From Raineyella sp. W15-4 (GTDB lineage Bacteria > Actinomycetota > Actinomycetes > Propionibacteriales > Propionibacteriaceae), in the NCBI RefSeq assembly GCF_033170155.1, contig NZ_CP137079.1:2170001-2234000 (forward strand): DNA of 64,000 nt, given 5' to 3'. The position numbers and the translations under genes are program-made. Each line of letters begins with the position of its first letter. Within the stretch, counting starts at the first letter, position 1. This document shows, piece by piece, positions 51,270 through 61,160 of this stretch. A model generated the notes under the pieces. It saw only the letters and a program-made list of their open reading frames with translations. It was not told the origin of the DNA and made no database searches.

Positions 51270-52094
51270 CTAGGAGGTCCGCGCCGTGCCGCCGGCGGCA
51301 TCCAGCGCATCGGCCAGCGCAGCCAACCAGGCGGCCATCCCGTCGGTGCCGGCCACGATGACGTCGGCACGCTCGGCCAGCGGGCTGTCCTCGCCGGGCA
51401 TCCGTGGGAAGACCAGCAGCGTCGTACGCCCCTGGTCCCGCAGCGCGGCCACGGCGTCGTACGCGGCGATGTCGCCGAGGTCGTCCCCGGCGTATACGAA
51501 CGTCGCCGGATCGAGCCGCGCCACCAGGGATCGGACGGCGTCGCCCTTGTCGAAGCCCCCGGCCCGGATCTCCAGCACGTTCTTGCCCGGCTCGACCCGC
51601 AGCGAATGCTCCGCCGCCACCGCCCGCACCGGTCCGGTGAGGTCGGTGAGCGCCCCCGCGGGATCGATCAACCGGCGGGTGTGCACGGCCACCGCCCGGC
51701 CCTTGTCCTCGATCCAGGCATCGGGATGACCCGCGGCCGCCACCAGCGCCGGCAGGGCCGCCCGCACCGCGATGATCGCCTCGGGCACTGGCGGCGCGAC
51801 CACCTCGCCGGTCGCCGCCTCCCACACCTCGACGCCGTACTGGCCCATCACGACCAGGTGCTCCAGGCCGGCGCCATCGGCCAGTCCGCCCAGTTCGACG
51901 GCCTGTGCGGCCGGTCGGCCGGTGATCACCGCCACCTGCAGCAGATGCGGCGCGATCCGGCGCAGCGCCGCGATCGAGGCCGGATGGGCGTACGCCCGTT
52001 CGGGGTCGGGAACGATCGGCGACAGGGTGCCGTCGAAGTCGAGCGCGAGAACCGTACGGTCCGGCGCGGCGAGCACGGCCTCGATCTTGTCCAT
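51270..52094 (-). CDS. otsB: Trehalose-6-phosphate phosphatase
   Basis: 274 aa from the ATG at 52094. HAD motif I L-D-F-D-G-T-L-S-P-I, motif II I-T-G-R, then E-D-K and Y-A-G-D-D motif IV. Removes phosphate from trehalose-6-phosphate. Divergent from otsA, 76 bp apart, so both steps share one control region. Confidence 0.93.
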   Translation of the reverse strand: MDKIEAVLAAPDRTVLALDFDGTLSPIVPDPERAYAHPASIAALRRIAPHLLQVAVITGRPAAQAVELGGLADGAGLEHLVVMGQYGVEVWEAATGEVVAPPVPEAIIAVRAALPALVAAAGHPDAWIEDKGRAVAVHTRRLIDPAGALTDLTGPVRAVAAEHSLRVEPGKNVLEIRAGGFDKGDAVRSLVARLDPATFVYAGDDLGDIAAYDAVAALRDQGRTTLLVFPRMPGEDSPLAERADVIVAGTDGMAAWLAALADALDAAGGTARTS

Positions 52095-52170
52095 GCCTCC
52101 ACTCTCGCACGGGATGGATCGCGGCTGCACAAGCTAGATTGGACGGCACAGACGGGAGGGATGATCGCGC

Positions 52171-53649
52171 ATGTCCGAGGCAGCACCCCAGCTCCAACCG
52201 GCCGATTTCGTCGTCGTGGCGAACCGGCTCCCAGTGGACCGCACGACCGACACCGGGGGCGCGGTCGCGTGGCGTACGTCGCCCGGCGGCCTGGTCACCG
52301 CGCTCGAACCCGTCATGCAGGAACGTCACGGCGCGTGGGTCGGCTGGCCCGGCGCGCCGGACGAGGCGCTCGACCCGTTCGACTACGACGGCTACCACCT
52401 CGTGCCGGTGCCGCTCAGCGGCCAGGAGATCGAGGACTACTACGAAGGGTTCTCCAACGGAACGCTGTGGCCGCTCTACCACGACGTGGTGGCCAAGCCG
52501 GAGTACCACCGGGAATGGTGGGACGCCTACCACGCCGTCAACGAACGGTTCGCCGAGGCGACGATGCGGGTGGCCGGTCCCGGGGCCACCGTCTGGGTGC
52601 AGGACTACCAGCTCCAACTGGTGCCGCAGATGCTCCGCCGGCGCCGCCCGGACCTGCGGATCGGGTTCTTCCTGCACATCCCGTTCCCCCCGATCGAGCT
52701 GTTCCAGCAGCTTCCCTGGCGCCGGCAGATCATCGAGGGGCTGCTGGGGGCCGACATCATCGGCTTCCAGACCCCCGGCGGGGCGCAGAACTTCACCCGG
52801 ATCACCCGCCAACGGCTCAAACTGGAGACCCACCGGGAGATGATCACCCTGCCCTCGGGGCGGTCGGCGCGGGCGAAGGCCTACCCGATCTCGATCGACG
52901 CGAAGGGCTTCGAGACACTGGCGCAGTCCCGGCCGGTGCAGGACCGGGCCCGCGAACTGCGCCACGAACTGGGTGACCCGGAGGTGCTCTTCCTCGGCGT
53001 GGACCGGCTGGACTACACCAAGGGCATCTACCACCGGCTCCGGGCGTACGGCGAGCTGGTCGCCGAGCGGGTCATCGACCCGAGGAAGGCGGCCTTCCTG
53101 CAGGTGGCCACTCCGTCGCGGGAGCGGGTCGAGGAATACAAGCGGCTGCGCGATGACGTGAACATGCTGGTCGGCCGGATCAACGGCGACCTGGGTGACC
53201 TGCGCCGCCCGGCGATCACCTACCTGCACGCTTCGTTCCCGCGCGCCGAGCTGGCGGCGATGTACACGGCCGCGGACGTGTGCGTGGTGACCCCGCTGCG
53301 GGACGGGATGAACCTGGTCTGCAAGGAGTACGTGGCCTGCCGCAGCGGTACCGACGGGGCGCTGGTGCTCAGCGAGTTCGCCGGGGCGGCCGGGGAGCTG
53401 CGACAGGCGTACATGATCAACCCGTACGACATCAACAGCATGAAACACGGGATGACCCTGGCGATGAACGACACCGTCCAGAACAAGCGCCGGCGGATGC
53501 GGGCCCTCCGCCGCCAGGTGTTCACCCACGACATCGAGGCCTGGGCGACCTCGTTCCTCGACGATCTGGCCGCGGTGCCCGCGACGACGGCCGGCGTGCC
53601 GAGACCGGGAGTCGGCGCGCCCGCGTCACGGACAGGTGCACAGGCATGA
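52171..53649 (+). CDS. otsA: Trehalose-6-phosphate synthase
   Basis: 492 aa GT20 glycosyltransferase. N-terminal V-V-V-A-N-R-L-P-V, W-V-G-W-P-G, V-W-V-Q-D-Y-Q-L-Q-L and H-I-P-F-P-P, then G-V-D-R-L-D-Y-T-K-G-I and D-G-M-N-L-V in the nucleotide-sugar site. Joins UDP- or other NDP-glucose to glucose-6-phosphate. Trehalose serves in stress protection and osmotic balance. Confidence 0.96.
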   Translation: MSEAAPQLQPADFVVVANRLPVDRTTDTGGAVAWRTSPGGLVTALEPVMQERHGAWVGWPGAPDEALDPFDYDGYHLVPVPLSGQEIEDYYEGFSNGTLWPLYHDVVAKPEYHREWWDAYHAVNERFAEATMRVAGPGATVWVQDYQLQLVPQMLRRRRPDLRIGFFLHIPFPPIELFQQLPWRRQIIEGLLGADIIGFQTPGGAQNFTRITRQRLKLETHREMITLPSGRSARAKAYPISIDAKGFETLAQSRPVQDRARELRHELGDPEVLFLGVDRLDYTKGIYHRLRAYGELVAERVIDPRKAAFLQVATPSRERVEEYKRLRDDVNMLVGRINGDLGDLRRPAITYLHASFPRAELAAMYTAADVCVVTPLRDGMNLVCKEYVACRSGTDGALVLSEFAGAAGELRQAYMINPYDINSMKHGMTLAMNDTVQNKRRRMRALRRQVFTHDIEAWATSFLDDLAAVPATTAGVPRPGVGAPASRTGAQA

Positions 53650-54179
53650 GGTGGCGACGGGCACCCCTCCCCGCCGACGTACGCCGCGCGGCGGGGGACG
53701 CGCTGGCCGAGGACACCTCCGGGGCGGTCGGTCCGGACAGGACCCGGTTGCTGGCCTGGGGCCGATCCAGCGAGCAGTACGCCCTCGGCTTCCCCGGGCA
53801 CCTGGTCTATGACGATGGGACCGGCTGGCAGGTGCTGGCCTGGCACCGGATCGTCCGCGGCGGCTGGGACAAGGACAGCCGCCGGCTGACCTGGATCGAC
53901 TACGACGGTCACCGCGGTGAGCTGCCCCTCGAAGAGCCTGGCAGTCTGCCGGAGCTGTTCAGGGAGCGGGTCGAGGCCAGCATCATGGTCCGCCGCCAGG
54001 TGTCCGTGCCGGGCACCAAGAACGGCGTCGTGGTGGTTGGACGCCGGGTCCTGGGAGCCGAGCCCGCCGTGCTGGAGTGGCACGCCTCACTGAACAAGGG
54101 CACCCGCTGGTCCGATCCGGGCGCCCGGGAGGCAGCGGAAGCAGCACTGGCCGAGCTGAAGTCGGACTACGACCCGTAA
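53646..54179 (+). CDS. Hypothetical protein coupled to otsA
   Basis: 177 aa; the ATG overlaps the otsA stop (ATGA). No signal peptide or membrane helix. Features: L-L-A-W-G-R, W-x-V-L-A-W-H-R-I and a C-terminal W-S-D-P-G-A-R. A conserved actinobacterial type of unknown function. Confidence 0.7.
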   Translation: MRWRRAPLPADVRRAAGDALAEDTSGAVGPDRTRLLAWGRSSEQYALGFPGHLVYDDGTGWQVLAWHRIVRGGWDKDSRRLTWIDYDGHRGELPLEEPGSLPELFRERVEASIMVRRQVSVPGTKNGVVVVGRRVLGAEPAVLEWHASLNKGTRWSDPGAREAAEAALAELKSDYDP

Positions 54180-54267
54180 CAGCTGACCGGACGGACGGCC
54201 CGCGATTTGGTGGGCCGACGATCCGATGCTAGTGTTTCTTCTCGGCGCCGGCGCGGCTGGCAGCTGA

Positions 54268-54343
54268 TCCTCCGTAGCTCAATTGGCAGAGCATTCGACT
54301 GTTAATCGAAGGGTTACTGGTTCGAGTCCAGTCGGGGGAGCCA
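54268..54343 (+). tRNA. tRNA-Asn (GTT anticodon)
   Basis: Acceptor TCCTCCG pairs with CGGGGGA, anticodon arm TTCGA-CTGTTAA-TCGAA, T-arm GGTTCGAGTCC, discriminator G and encoded CCA. Confidence 0.96.
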
Positions 54344-54368
54344 CCGAAAATACGCTCCGACAAGGGTG

Positions 54369-54390
54369 AACGCCCAGTCGGGGCGTTTTT
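54369..54390 (+). terminator. Rho-independent terminator after tRNA-Asn
   Basis: AACGCCC-AGTCG-GGGCGTT followed by TTT. It also overlaps the end of the convergent sigma-factor gene. Confidence 0.85.
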
Positions 54391-55142
54391 CATCGATGCG
54401 CCAGGCACACCTCCCGCAGCCGCTCCAGGGCGGCCGTCTCCACCGCCCGGACCGTCTTGACCGGGATCCCCAGCGCCGCCGCGGTGGCGGTCTGCGTGCC
54501 GGGGTCGCGTCCGGCCAGCCCGTAGCGATGCGTGAGCACCGCCCGCTCCTGCCGGGTCAGCTCCCGCCAGCCCGCCGCCAGCTCCGCCACCCCGGGCGCG
54601 TCGTCCGACTCGCCGACATCGTCGCGCCACCAGGTCGATTCCAGCTCCTCCACGCCATGGATCGAGGCGGTGGTCAGCACCTGCTCCCCCGCCGCGGCCG
54701 CCTCCCGGAGCCGCCGGGCCGGGATCCGGATACCGCCGCGGTCCAGTCGGCGGGCCTCGGCGATCCGGCCGCGGACGTACGGCACCGCCCAGGTGGAAAA
54801 TCGGGTCCCCCGGGCCCAGTCGAAGCCGGCCAGGGCCTCCGCCAGCCCGAGGCACCCCTCCTGGACCAGATCGTCGCGGTCCCGAGCGGCGGCGCCGGCA
54901 TCCCGGCGTACGACATGGATGACCAGACCCACATTGGCGGCCAGGAAACGCTCCCGGGCGCGGTCACCCAGCGCGGCGACCGCCCGCAGCTCGTCCCGGG
55001 TGCCGAGCGGGCAGGGCGTCCGCGTGTCGAGCAGGTGACGGGCGATCACCCCGGCCTCGATGGCCCGGGCCAGGTCGCGTTCCTCCTGCGGGGTGAGTCG
55101 GGCGGTACGGTGAGAGGATGCGGCGGTGCCGGCGTGGTTCAT
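54390..55142 (-). CDS. Sigma-70 family alternative sigma factor
   Basis: 250 aa. Region 2 has D-D-L-V-Q-E-G-C-L-G-L followed by F-S-T-W-A-V-P-Y-V-R-G; region 3 I-R-I-P-A-R-R; region 4 ends in an HTH (A-A-L-G-I-P-V-K-T-V-R-A-V-E). Region 1.1 is absent, so it is a group 2/3 type rather than the housekeeping factor. No anti-sigma gene adjoins. It lies 126 bp after dnaG, same strand. Confidence 0.85.
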   Translation of the reverse strand: MNHAGTAASSHRTARLTPQEERDLARAIEAGVIARHLLDTRTPCPLGTRDELRAVAALGDRARERFLAANVGLVIHVVRRDAGAAARDRDDLVQEGCLGLAEALAGFDWARGTRFSTWAVPYVRGRIAEARRLDRGGIRIPARRLREAAAAGEQVLTTASIHGVEELESTWWRDDVGESDDAPGVAELAAGWRELTRQERAVLTHRYGLAGRDPGTQTATAAALGIPVKTVRAVETAALERLREVCLAHR

Positions 55143-55268
55143 GTCCCCACCCTCGGGGCCGCTGCGGCGTGTCGCACCCGCCCGACCTCCCGCTGTGGAC
55201 GGTTGCCCTCCGGCCGGGCCGGCCTGTGGACGATCGGGTCCGGCGGGCGATCGGGCCGCCGGTCCCGG

Positions 55269-57239
55269 TCAGTCCGGTACGGCCACGGACCGGGCCTGCA
55301 GGTCCTTGCGCGCGGTCTCCCAGGCGAGCAGGTCGGTGAACATCCCGCGGTGCTCCTCGGCATGCTCGATCGGGTTCGTCCGCTGCATCCGGCCCTTCAG
55401 GGTGGCGATCGCCTCGTTGACCCGCTGCAGCTGCAGCCGGGCGGCGTACGCATCGGCGTAGCGGGGATCCGGGTCGCGCAGCAGCGGCTCCACCGACAGG
55501 GCGATCAGCAACTGTTCGGCGTTGGCGTCGTCACAGCCCTCCCGGAGCAGCTGCATCCAGGTCGTCGAGTCGAAGCCCTCGGGCACCGCCCCGCTCGGCT
55601 CCCCGTACATCGCGAACACCAGCCGAGCAGTCTGCGCGATCCGGCGATAGGCCGGGTGGACGAAGTCGTCCGACTCCAACCCGCCCCAGTCGGCGCTGAA
55701 CATCCACGGCACCTGGACGAGCAGTTGCGCCGCGCCCCGCTCGATCACCAGCCCCGGATCCCGCGGGTCGGGCAACGGCAGCAGCGGGGACACCCCGGCG
55801 GACAGCCCCTCGTCGGGGGCCGGGGCGGCAGGCTCGGGCGCGACGGCAGACTCGGCGACTGCGGAGCCGCGGGCCCCGCCGCGCGGCCCTTGACCGCGCC
55901 CGTCCCGCTCCCCCCGCCCGCCGCGCTCGGCCCGGGCCACCTCGCGCCGGACCTCCTCCAGGTCCATCCCCAGCAGGCCGGCCAGCTCATGGACGTACGC
56001 CGCCACCAGGGAACGGTCCCGGATCGAGGCGACCAGCGGGGCCGCGGCCCGCAGCGCCGTCACCCGCCCGTCGGCACGGTCGAGGTCGTACTCGGCGATG
56101 ACGTTGTCCATCACGAAGCGGTACAGCGGGACGCGCCGGCCGACCAGCTCGCGGACCGCCGCCTCGCCCTCCTTGATCCGCAGGTCGCAGGGATCCCAGC
56201 CGTGCGGCTCCACGGCGACGTAGGTCTGGGTGATGAAGTTCCGGTCGCCCCTGAAGACCTTCAGCGCGGCGGCCTGGCCGGCGGCGTCCCCGTCGAAGGT
56301 GAAGACCACCTCGCCCTGGGTGGCCGACGTCTGGCCGATCAGCCGCTGCAGGATCCGGGCATGGTCGTCGCCGAACGCGGTCCCGCAGGAGGCGACGGCG
56401 GTGTCCACCCCGGACAGGTGGGCGGCCATCACGTCGGTGTAGCCCTCCACCACCACCGCCTGCGACTTCTTCGCGATCGGTTGGCGGGCGAGGTCCAGCC
56501 CGTAGAGCACGTGCGACTTCTTGTAGACCGTGGTCTCCGGGGTGTTGATGTACTTGGCCGGCAGCCGGTCGTCGTCGAACAGCCGGCGCCCGCCGAAGCC
56601 GAGCACCACCCCACCGGCGTCCCGGATCGGCCAGATCAGCCGGCCCTGGAAGAAGTCCCAGCCGCCGTTCTCCCGGATCAGCCCGGCCCGGACGAGCTCC
56701 TCGTCGCGGAACCCGCGCTGGCGCAGGTAGCCGTGCAGGTCGCGCCCGCCGCGCGGGGCGAAGCCGATGCCGAAGTGCTCGGCCGCCTGCCGGTCGAAGC
56801 CGCGCCCGTCGAGGAAGCGCCGACCGACCAGCGCGTCGGCGGTGGTCAGCCGCTCGGCGAAGAACTCCGCGGCCAGCCGGTTCGCCTCGGTGAGGCGTCG
56901 GCGGTTGCCCGCATCGGAGGTCCGTCCCCCGTCGTCGACGTAGCGCAGCTGGACGCCGAACTGGTCGGCCAGCCGCTCGACCGCCTCGACGAAGGACAGG
57001 TTCTCCTTCTTCTGCAGGAAGGTGATGGCGTCGCCGCCCTCGCCGCAGCCGAAGCAGTAGTAGAGCCCCCGGGCGGGGGTGACCTGGAAGCTGGGCGTCT
57101 TCTCGTCGTGGAACGGACACAGCCCCTTGAGCGACCCCGCGCCCGCCCGGCGCAGCGTCACGTACGGACTCACCACGTCGTCGATCCGGGCGCGTTCCCG
57201 CACCAGGGCGATATCCTCCTCATTGATCCGGCCTGCCAC
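55269..57239 (-). CDS. dnaG: DNA primase
   Basis: 656 aa from a GTG at 57239. N-terminal zinc-binding CHC2 motif (C-P-F-H ... Y-C-F-G-C-G), central TOPRIM domain with V-V-E-G-Y-T-D and D-G-D-A-A-G, and a C-terminal helicase-interaction region. An Ala/Pro/Arg-rich linker of about 55 residues separates the last two. Makes RNA primers for replication. Confidence 0.97.
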   Translation of the reverse strand: MAGRINEEDIALVRERARIDDVVSPYVTLRRAGAGSLKGLCPFHDEKTPSFQVTPARGLYYCFGCGEGGDAITFLQKKENLSFVEAVERLADQFGVQLRYVDDGGRTSDAGNRRRLTEANRLAAEFFAERLTTADALVGRRFLDGRGFDRQAAEHFGIGFAPRGGRDLHGYLRQRGFRDEELVRAGLIRENGGWDFFQGRLIWPIRDAGGVVLGFGGRRLFDDDRLPAKYINTPETTVYKKSHVLYGLDLARQPIAKKSQAVVVEGYTDVMAAHLSGVDTAVASCGTAFGDDHARILQRLIGQTSATQGEVVFTFDGDAAGQAAALKVFRGDRNFITQTYVAVEPHGWDPCDLRIKEGEAAVRELVGRRVPLYRFVMDNVIAEYDLDRADGRVTALRAAAPLVASIRDRSLVAAYVHELAGLLGMDLEEVRREVARAERGGRGERDGRGQGPRGGARGSAVAESAVAPEPAAPAPDEGLSAGVSPLLPLPDPRDPGLVIERGAAQLLVQVPWMFSADWGGLESDDFVHPAYRRIAQTARLVFAMYGEPSGAVPEGFDSTTWMQLLREGCDDANAEQLLIALSVEPLLRDPDPRYADAYAARLQLQRVNEAIATLKGRMQRTNPIEHAEEHRGMFTDLLAWETARKDLQARSVAVPD

Positions 57240-57368
57240 AAGGTGTCAGTGTACGTGGCCGGCCGCCGGCACCGGTTCTCAAGCAGGGCACAGGGAACGA
57301 TCAGCTTCCTTGAATCAGCGACGAACATGGTGGTCACCAGCAACGTTCTGCGATCTTGGAGGAGAGCA

Positions 57369-58745
57369 ATGTCGGAGCGTCCCGGTTCCCCGTCGTTCGA
57401 ACCACCGGCCGGTTCGTCGCCGTCGTCCGGTCAGCCCGGTCAGACCCCGGGTGACCAGCCCGCACAGGCGTCCCAGGGCCGGCCACAGGATCCGTACGGG
57501 CAGTCACAGCAGCCGCACGCCCAGCCACCACAGGCACCGTACGCCCAGCCGTGGCAGCCCGCCCCGCAGTGGCAGCCCGCGCCTGGCCAGGATCCCGGAC
57601 AGGTGCAGACCCGCCGGAAGCCCCGCAGTGGTTCGGGCCGGCTCGTCGCCCTGGTCCTCGTCGGCGCACTGCTCGGCGGCGGCGTCGGCTCGGCGGCCAC
57701 CCTGGCCGTCACCGGCACCGGCAGCCAGATCGTCCAGAGCGGCACCACCACCCCGGTGGTGCAGGGCAACGGCACCGCCGTCGACTGGGCGACCGTCGCG
57801 AAGGCGGTGGAACCGGCAGTAGTGTCCATCACCGTGACCAGCGGGTCCAGCAGTTCGGAGGGGTCGGGCGTCATCCTCGACACCCAGGGCCACATCGCCA
57901 CCAACAACCACGTGGTGAGCGGCGGCCAGAACGGCCAGATCCAGGTGACCCTGAACAACAACACGATCTACGACGCCACCATCGTCGGCACCGATGCCGG
58001 CACCGACCTGGCGGTGATCAAATTGACCGCTCCGCCGAGCGATCTGACCCCGATCGCCTTCGGTGACGTGTCGACGGTGGCGGTCGGCGACCCGGTGATG
58101 GCGATCGGCAACCCGCTCGGACTCTCCGGCAGCGTCACCACCGGTATCGTGTCCGCCCTGCACCGGCCGGTCCGGTCCTCCACCAGCGACCAGCAGCAGT
58201 CGCCGTTCGCCCAGGGCCAGAACCAGACCGCCGACACCACCGTCGTCACGGACGCGATCCAGACCTCGGCCGCGATCAACCCGGGCAACTCCGGCGGCGC
58301 CCTGGTCAACGCCTCCGGACAGCTGATCGGCCTGACCTCCTCGATCGCGACGCTGGGCAGCAGTTCGTCCAGCAGCCAGTCCGGCAACATCGGCATCGGG
58401 TTCGCGATCCGCGCCGACCAGGTGCAGTCGGTCACCCAGGAGCTGATCAGCAAGGGCAGCGCCACCACGCCGCTGCTCGGCGTCACCACTGCGGACGGCA
58501 TCGGCACGGTGAACGGCCAGCAGGTCGTCGGCGCCGAGGTCAAGTCTGTCTCCTCGGGCTCGCCGGCCGAAAAGGGCGGCATCAAGCAGGGCGACGTGAT
58601 CACCGCGATGGACGGAGTGCCGATCACCGGGTCGGTCAGCCTGGCGGCACGGATCCGCAGCCAGAAGGTCGGCGACACCGTCACCCTCGACGTCAGTCGC
58701 AACGGGAGCACCCAGCAGGTCAAGGCCACGCTCGTCGGCAAGTGA
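57369..58745 (+). CDS. HtrA/DegP-type membrane-anchored serine protease with PDZ domain
   Basis: 458 aa. A Pro/Gln-rich cytoplasmic start of about 80 residues, one membrane helix (about 90-115), a trypsin-like domain with His181, Asp213 and Ser308 (N-P-G-N-S-G-G), and a C-terminal PDZ domain with G-S-P-A-E-K-G-G-I-K-Q-G-D-V-I. It works outside the membrane in protein quality control, like mycobacterial PepD/HtrA. GGAGGAGAG precedes the ATG. Confidence 0.93.
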   Translation: MSERPGSPSFEPPAGSSPSSGQPGQTPGDQPAQASQGRPQDPYGQSQQPHAQPPQAPYAQPWQPAPQWQPAPGQDPGQVQTRRKPRSGSGRLVALVLVGALLGGGVGSAATLAVTGTGSQIVQSGTTTPVVQGNGTAVDWATVAKAVEPAVVSITVTSGSSSSEGSGVILDTQGHIATNNHVVSGGQNGQIQVTLNNNTIYDATIVGTDAGTDLAVIKLTAPPSDLTPIAFGDVSTVAVGDPVMAIGNPLGLSGSVTTGIVSALHRPVRSSTSDQQQSPFAQGQNQTADTTVVTDAIQTSAAINPGNSGGALVNASGQLIGLTSSIATLGSSSSSSQSGNIGIGFAIRADQVQSVTQELISKGSATTPLLGVTTADGIGTVNGQQVVGAEVKSVSSGSPAEKGGIKQGDVITAMDGVPITGSVSLAARIRSQKVGDTVTLDVSRNGSTQQVKATLVGK

Positions 58746-58798
58746 CCGCCCCGCCGCGGTGGGCGAGCCCGGCCCACCGCGGTGAGTAGGGTGACAGC

Positions 58799-59557
58799 GT
58801 GACTGTCGATCTCGGCTGGGGACTGGCCATCGCGCTGGTGGTCCTGGTCCTCCTGTCGGTGCTGCTGTCCCGCCTCGGCGAACTCGGCCTGGGACGTCAG
58901 CAGGTGGTCGCCTCGGTGCGTGCGGTCCTCCAGCTGGGGATCGTCTCGTTCATCATCGTCGGCGCGGTCCGCTTCGTCTGGTCGGCCCTGCTGTTCGTGC
59001 TGCTGATGTTCTGCATCGCCACCTGGACCGCGGCGACCCGGGCCGGCGTCCGCAACGCGATCCCCTGGGTGGCGCTGGCCATCGCCGGTGGCGTGGTGCC
59101 GGTGTCGGCGGTGATCTTCCTGTCCGGGGCATCCCCGTGGAACGGGGCCGCGATCATCCCGATCGTGAGCATCATCGTCGGCAACGCGATGAACTCCCAC
59201 ACCCTGGTGACCCGGCGCGCCTTCCCCGCCCTGCGCGAGCAGCGCGGGCAGTACGAGGCCGCGCTCGCGCTGGGCTTCGAGCGGCCCTGGGCGATCCGGC
59301 AGATCATCCACCCCGGGACGGCGGAGGCGCTGATGCCGAACATCGACACCACCCGTACGGTCGGGCTGGTCACCCTGCCGGGGGCGTTCATCGGCGTCCT
59401 GCTCGGTGGCGGCTCCCCGATCCAGGCCGGTGCCTCCCAGGTGCTGGTGCTGATCGGGATCATGGCCGCCAACGCCGGCGTGGCGGTGCTGGTCGAGCGG
59501 CTCGCCAGCGCCGGCCGACTGCTGCCACCCGACCTCCGGGCGATCCTGCGCCCCTGA
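58799..59557 (+). CDS. FetB/UPF0014-family ABC permease
   Basis: 252 aa, about seven membrane helices. Family signs are R-A-V-L-Q-L near helix 2, P-I-V-S-I-I-V-G-N-A-M-N and A-L-A-L-G-F. The E. coli relative FetB pairs with the ATPase FetA in iron export; no FetA is adjacent here. GTG start; TAGGGT six bases upstream suggests a leaderless message. Confidence 0.85.
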   Translation: MTVDLGWGLAIALVVLVLLSVLLSRLGELGLGRQQVVASVRAVLQLGIVSFIIVGAVRFVWSALLFVLLMFCIATWTAATRAGVRNAIPWVALAIAGGVVPVSAVIFLSGASPWNGAAIIPIVSIIVGNAMNSHTLVTRRAFPALREQRGQYEAALALGFERPWAIRQIIHPGTAEALMPNIDTTRTVGLVTLPGAFIGVLLGGGSPIQAGASQVLVLIGIMAANAGVAVLVERLASAGRLLPPDLRAILRP

Positions 59558-59630
59558 CGCACGAGGAGGGCGACCCCACCGCAGCAGGACCGCCCTCCGG
59601 GTGCCGCGGAACGGATCCGCGGTGCAGCAC

Positions 59631-61100
59631 TCAGATCTTGATGCAGACGTTCGAGATCTCGGTGTAGAACTCCAGCCCGTGCACGCCGCCCTCACGGCCG
59701 ATGCCGGAGTGCTTCATGCCGCCGAAGGAGGTGCGCAGGTCGCGGAGGAACCAGGAGTTCACCCAGACGATGCCGGCCTCGAGCTGCGGGGCCACCCGCA
59801 GGGCGCGGGACATGTCACGGGTGAAGAAGGTCGCGGACAGACCGTACTTGGTGTCGTTGGCCAGCTTGATCACCTCGTCCTCGTCGGAGAACGGGATCAG
59901 CGCCACGGCCGGGCCGAAGATCTCCTCGGTCGCCACCCGCGAGTGATGCGCCAGGCCGGTCCAGATCGTCGGCTGCACCCAGGAGCCGCCGTCCCGCTCG
60001 TCGCCGAAGGTCGGGGCGCCGCCACCGGTGACGACGGTGGCGCCCTCCTCCTCGGCGAGCTTGTAGTACGACAGCACCTTGTCGCGGTGCTCGTCGGAGA
60101 CGACCGGGCCGAAGTTCATCGCCTCGTCGTCCGGGTAGCCGTACGTCAGCTCGTTCTCGGCGTAGTCCTTCAACCGGTCGCGGACCTCGTCGAAGATCGA
60201 CTCGTGGACGTACACCCGCTCGGTGCCGAGGCAGACCTGACCGGTGTTGAGGAAGCAGGACCGGCCGAGCTCCTTGATCGCCAGATCCAGGTCGGCGTCC
60301 GGGAAGACGATGCCGGCGTTCTTGCCGCCCATCTCCATCGAGGTGGCCTTCAGGGTGTCAGCGGTCGCCTTGATGATGATCGAGCCGGTCACGGTCTCAC
60401 CGGTGAAGGTGATCCCGTCGACGTCGGGGTGCGAGGTGATCCTCGCGCCGGTCGCGCCGAAGCCGTTGACCACGTTGTAGACGCCGGCCGGAACGCCGAC
60501 CTCGTTCATCACCTCGCCGAGCAGCGAGGCGGTGGACGGGGTGACCTCGGAGGGCTTCACCACGACCGTGTTGCCCATCGCCAGCGCCGGTCCGGCCTTC
60601 CAGGTCATCAGCAGCAGCGGAAGGTTCCACGGCGAGATGATGCCGATCACGCCGCGAGGGCGGCGGACACCGAAGTTCCACGCCCCGTTGCCGTCCGGGG
60701 TGTCCATCCGGAAGGCCTCGGTGGCGTGCTCCTTGAGCGTGTGGGCGAAGGCCTTGAAGTTGGCCGCGCCGCGCGGGATGTCCACGTGGGAGGCGACCGA
60801 GTACGGCTTGCCGGTGTCGAGGACCTCGAGCTCGAGGAAGTCGTCGAACCGCTTGGTGATGCCGTTGGCGATGTCGAGGACGAGTTCGATCCGCTGGTCG
60901 GTGGTGAGCTGTCCCCACGGGCCGCACAGTGCGGCGCGGGCGGCGGCCACCGCCGCGTCGACCTCGGCCTGTCCGGCCGTGTGGACATGCGCGGTGACCT
61001 CGCCGGTCACCGGGTAGAGGACGTCGAAGGTGTCGCCGGTCTCGACGTACTGGCCGTTGATGAAGTTGGCGACGGTGCGCGGCGTGATGACCTTGTGCAT
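59631..61100 (-). CDS. 2-hydroxymuconic semialdehyde dehydrogenase
   Basis: 489 aa aldehyde dehydrogenase. Catalytic Cys290 in N-T-G-Q-V-C, Glu256 in M-E-M-G-G-K-N, NAD site with F-T-G-E-T. The family (DmpC/XylG/AmnC type) oxidises the ring-fission semialdehyde from catechol to 4-oxalocrotonate. Context supports this: the next three enzymes of the same branch follow upstream. Last gene of the visible operon. Confidence 0.9.
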   Translation of the reverse strand: MHKVITPRTVANFINGQYVETGDTFDVLYPVTGEVTAHVHTAGQAEVDAAVAAARAALCGPWGQLTTDQRIELVLDIANGITKRFDDFLELEVLDTGKPYSVASHVDIPRGAANFKAFAHTLKEHATEAFRMDTPDGNGAWNFGVRRPRGVIGIISPWNLPLLLMTWKAGPALAMGNTVVVKPSEVTPSTASLLGEVMNEVGVPAGVYNVVNGFGATGARITSHPDVDGITFTGETVTGSIIIKATADTLKATSMEMGGKNAGIVFPDADLDLAIKELGRSCFLNTGQVCLGTERVYVHESIFDEVRDRLKDYAENELTYGYPDDEAMNFGPVVSDEHRDKVLSYYKLAEEEGATVVTGGGAPTFGDERDGGSWVQPTIWTGLAHHSRVATEEIFGPAVALIPFSDEDEVIKLANDTKYGLSATFFTRDMSRALRVAPQLEAGIVWVNSWFLRDLRTSFGGMKHSGIGREGGVHGLEFYTEISNVCIKI

Positions 61101-61160
61101 GGGTGCCTGTTCCTGTCTGTACTGATCGGGGCTGATCGGGCCGGGGTGATCGGGGCGGAG

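Noticed and set aside
54366-57368. A very long plus-strand frame running from the terminator through the dnaG region into the protease gene
   Set aside because: The part before 57369 is the antisense of the sigma factor and dnaG; only the part from 57369 has protein character.
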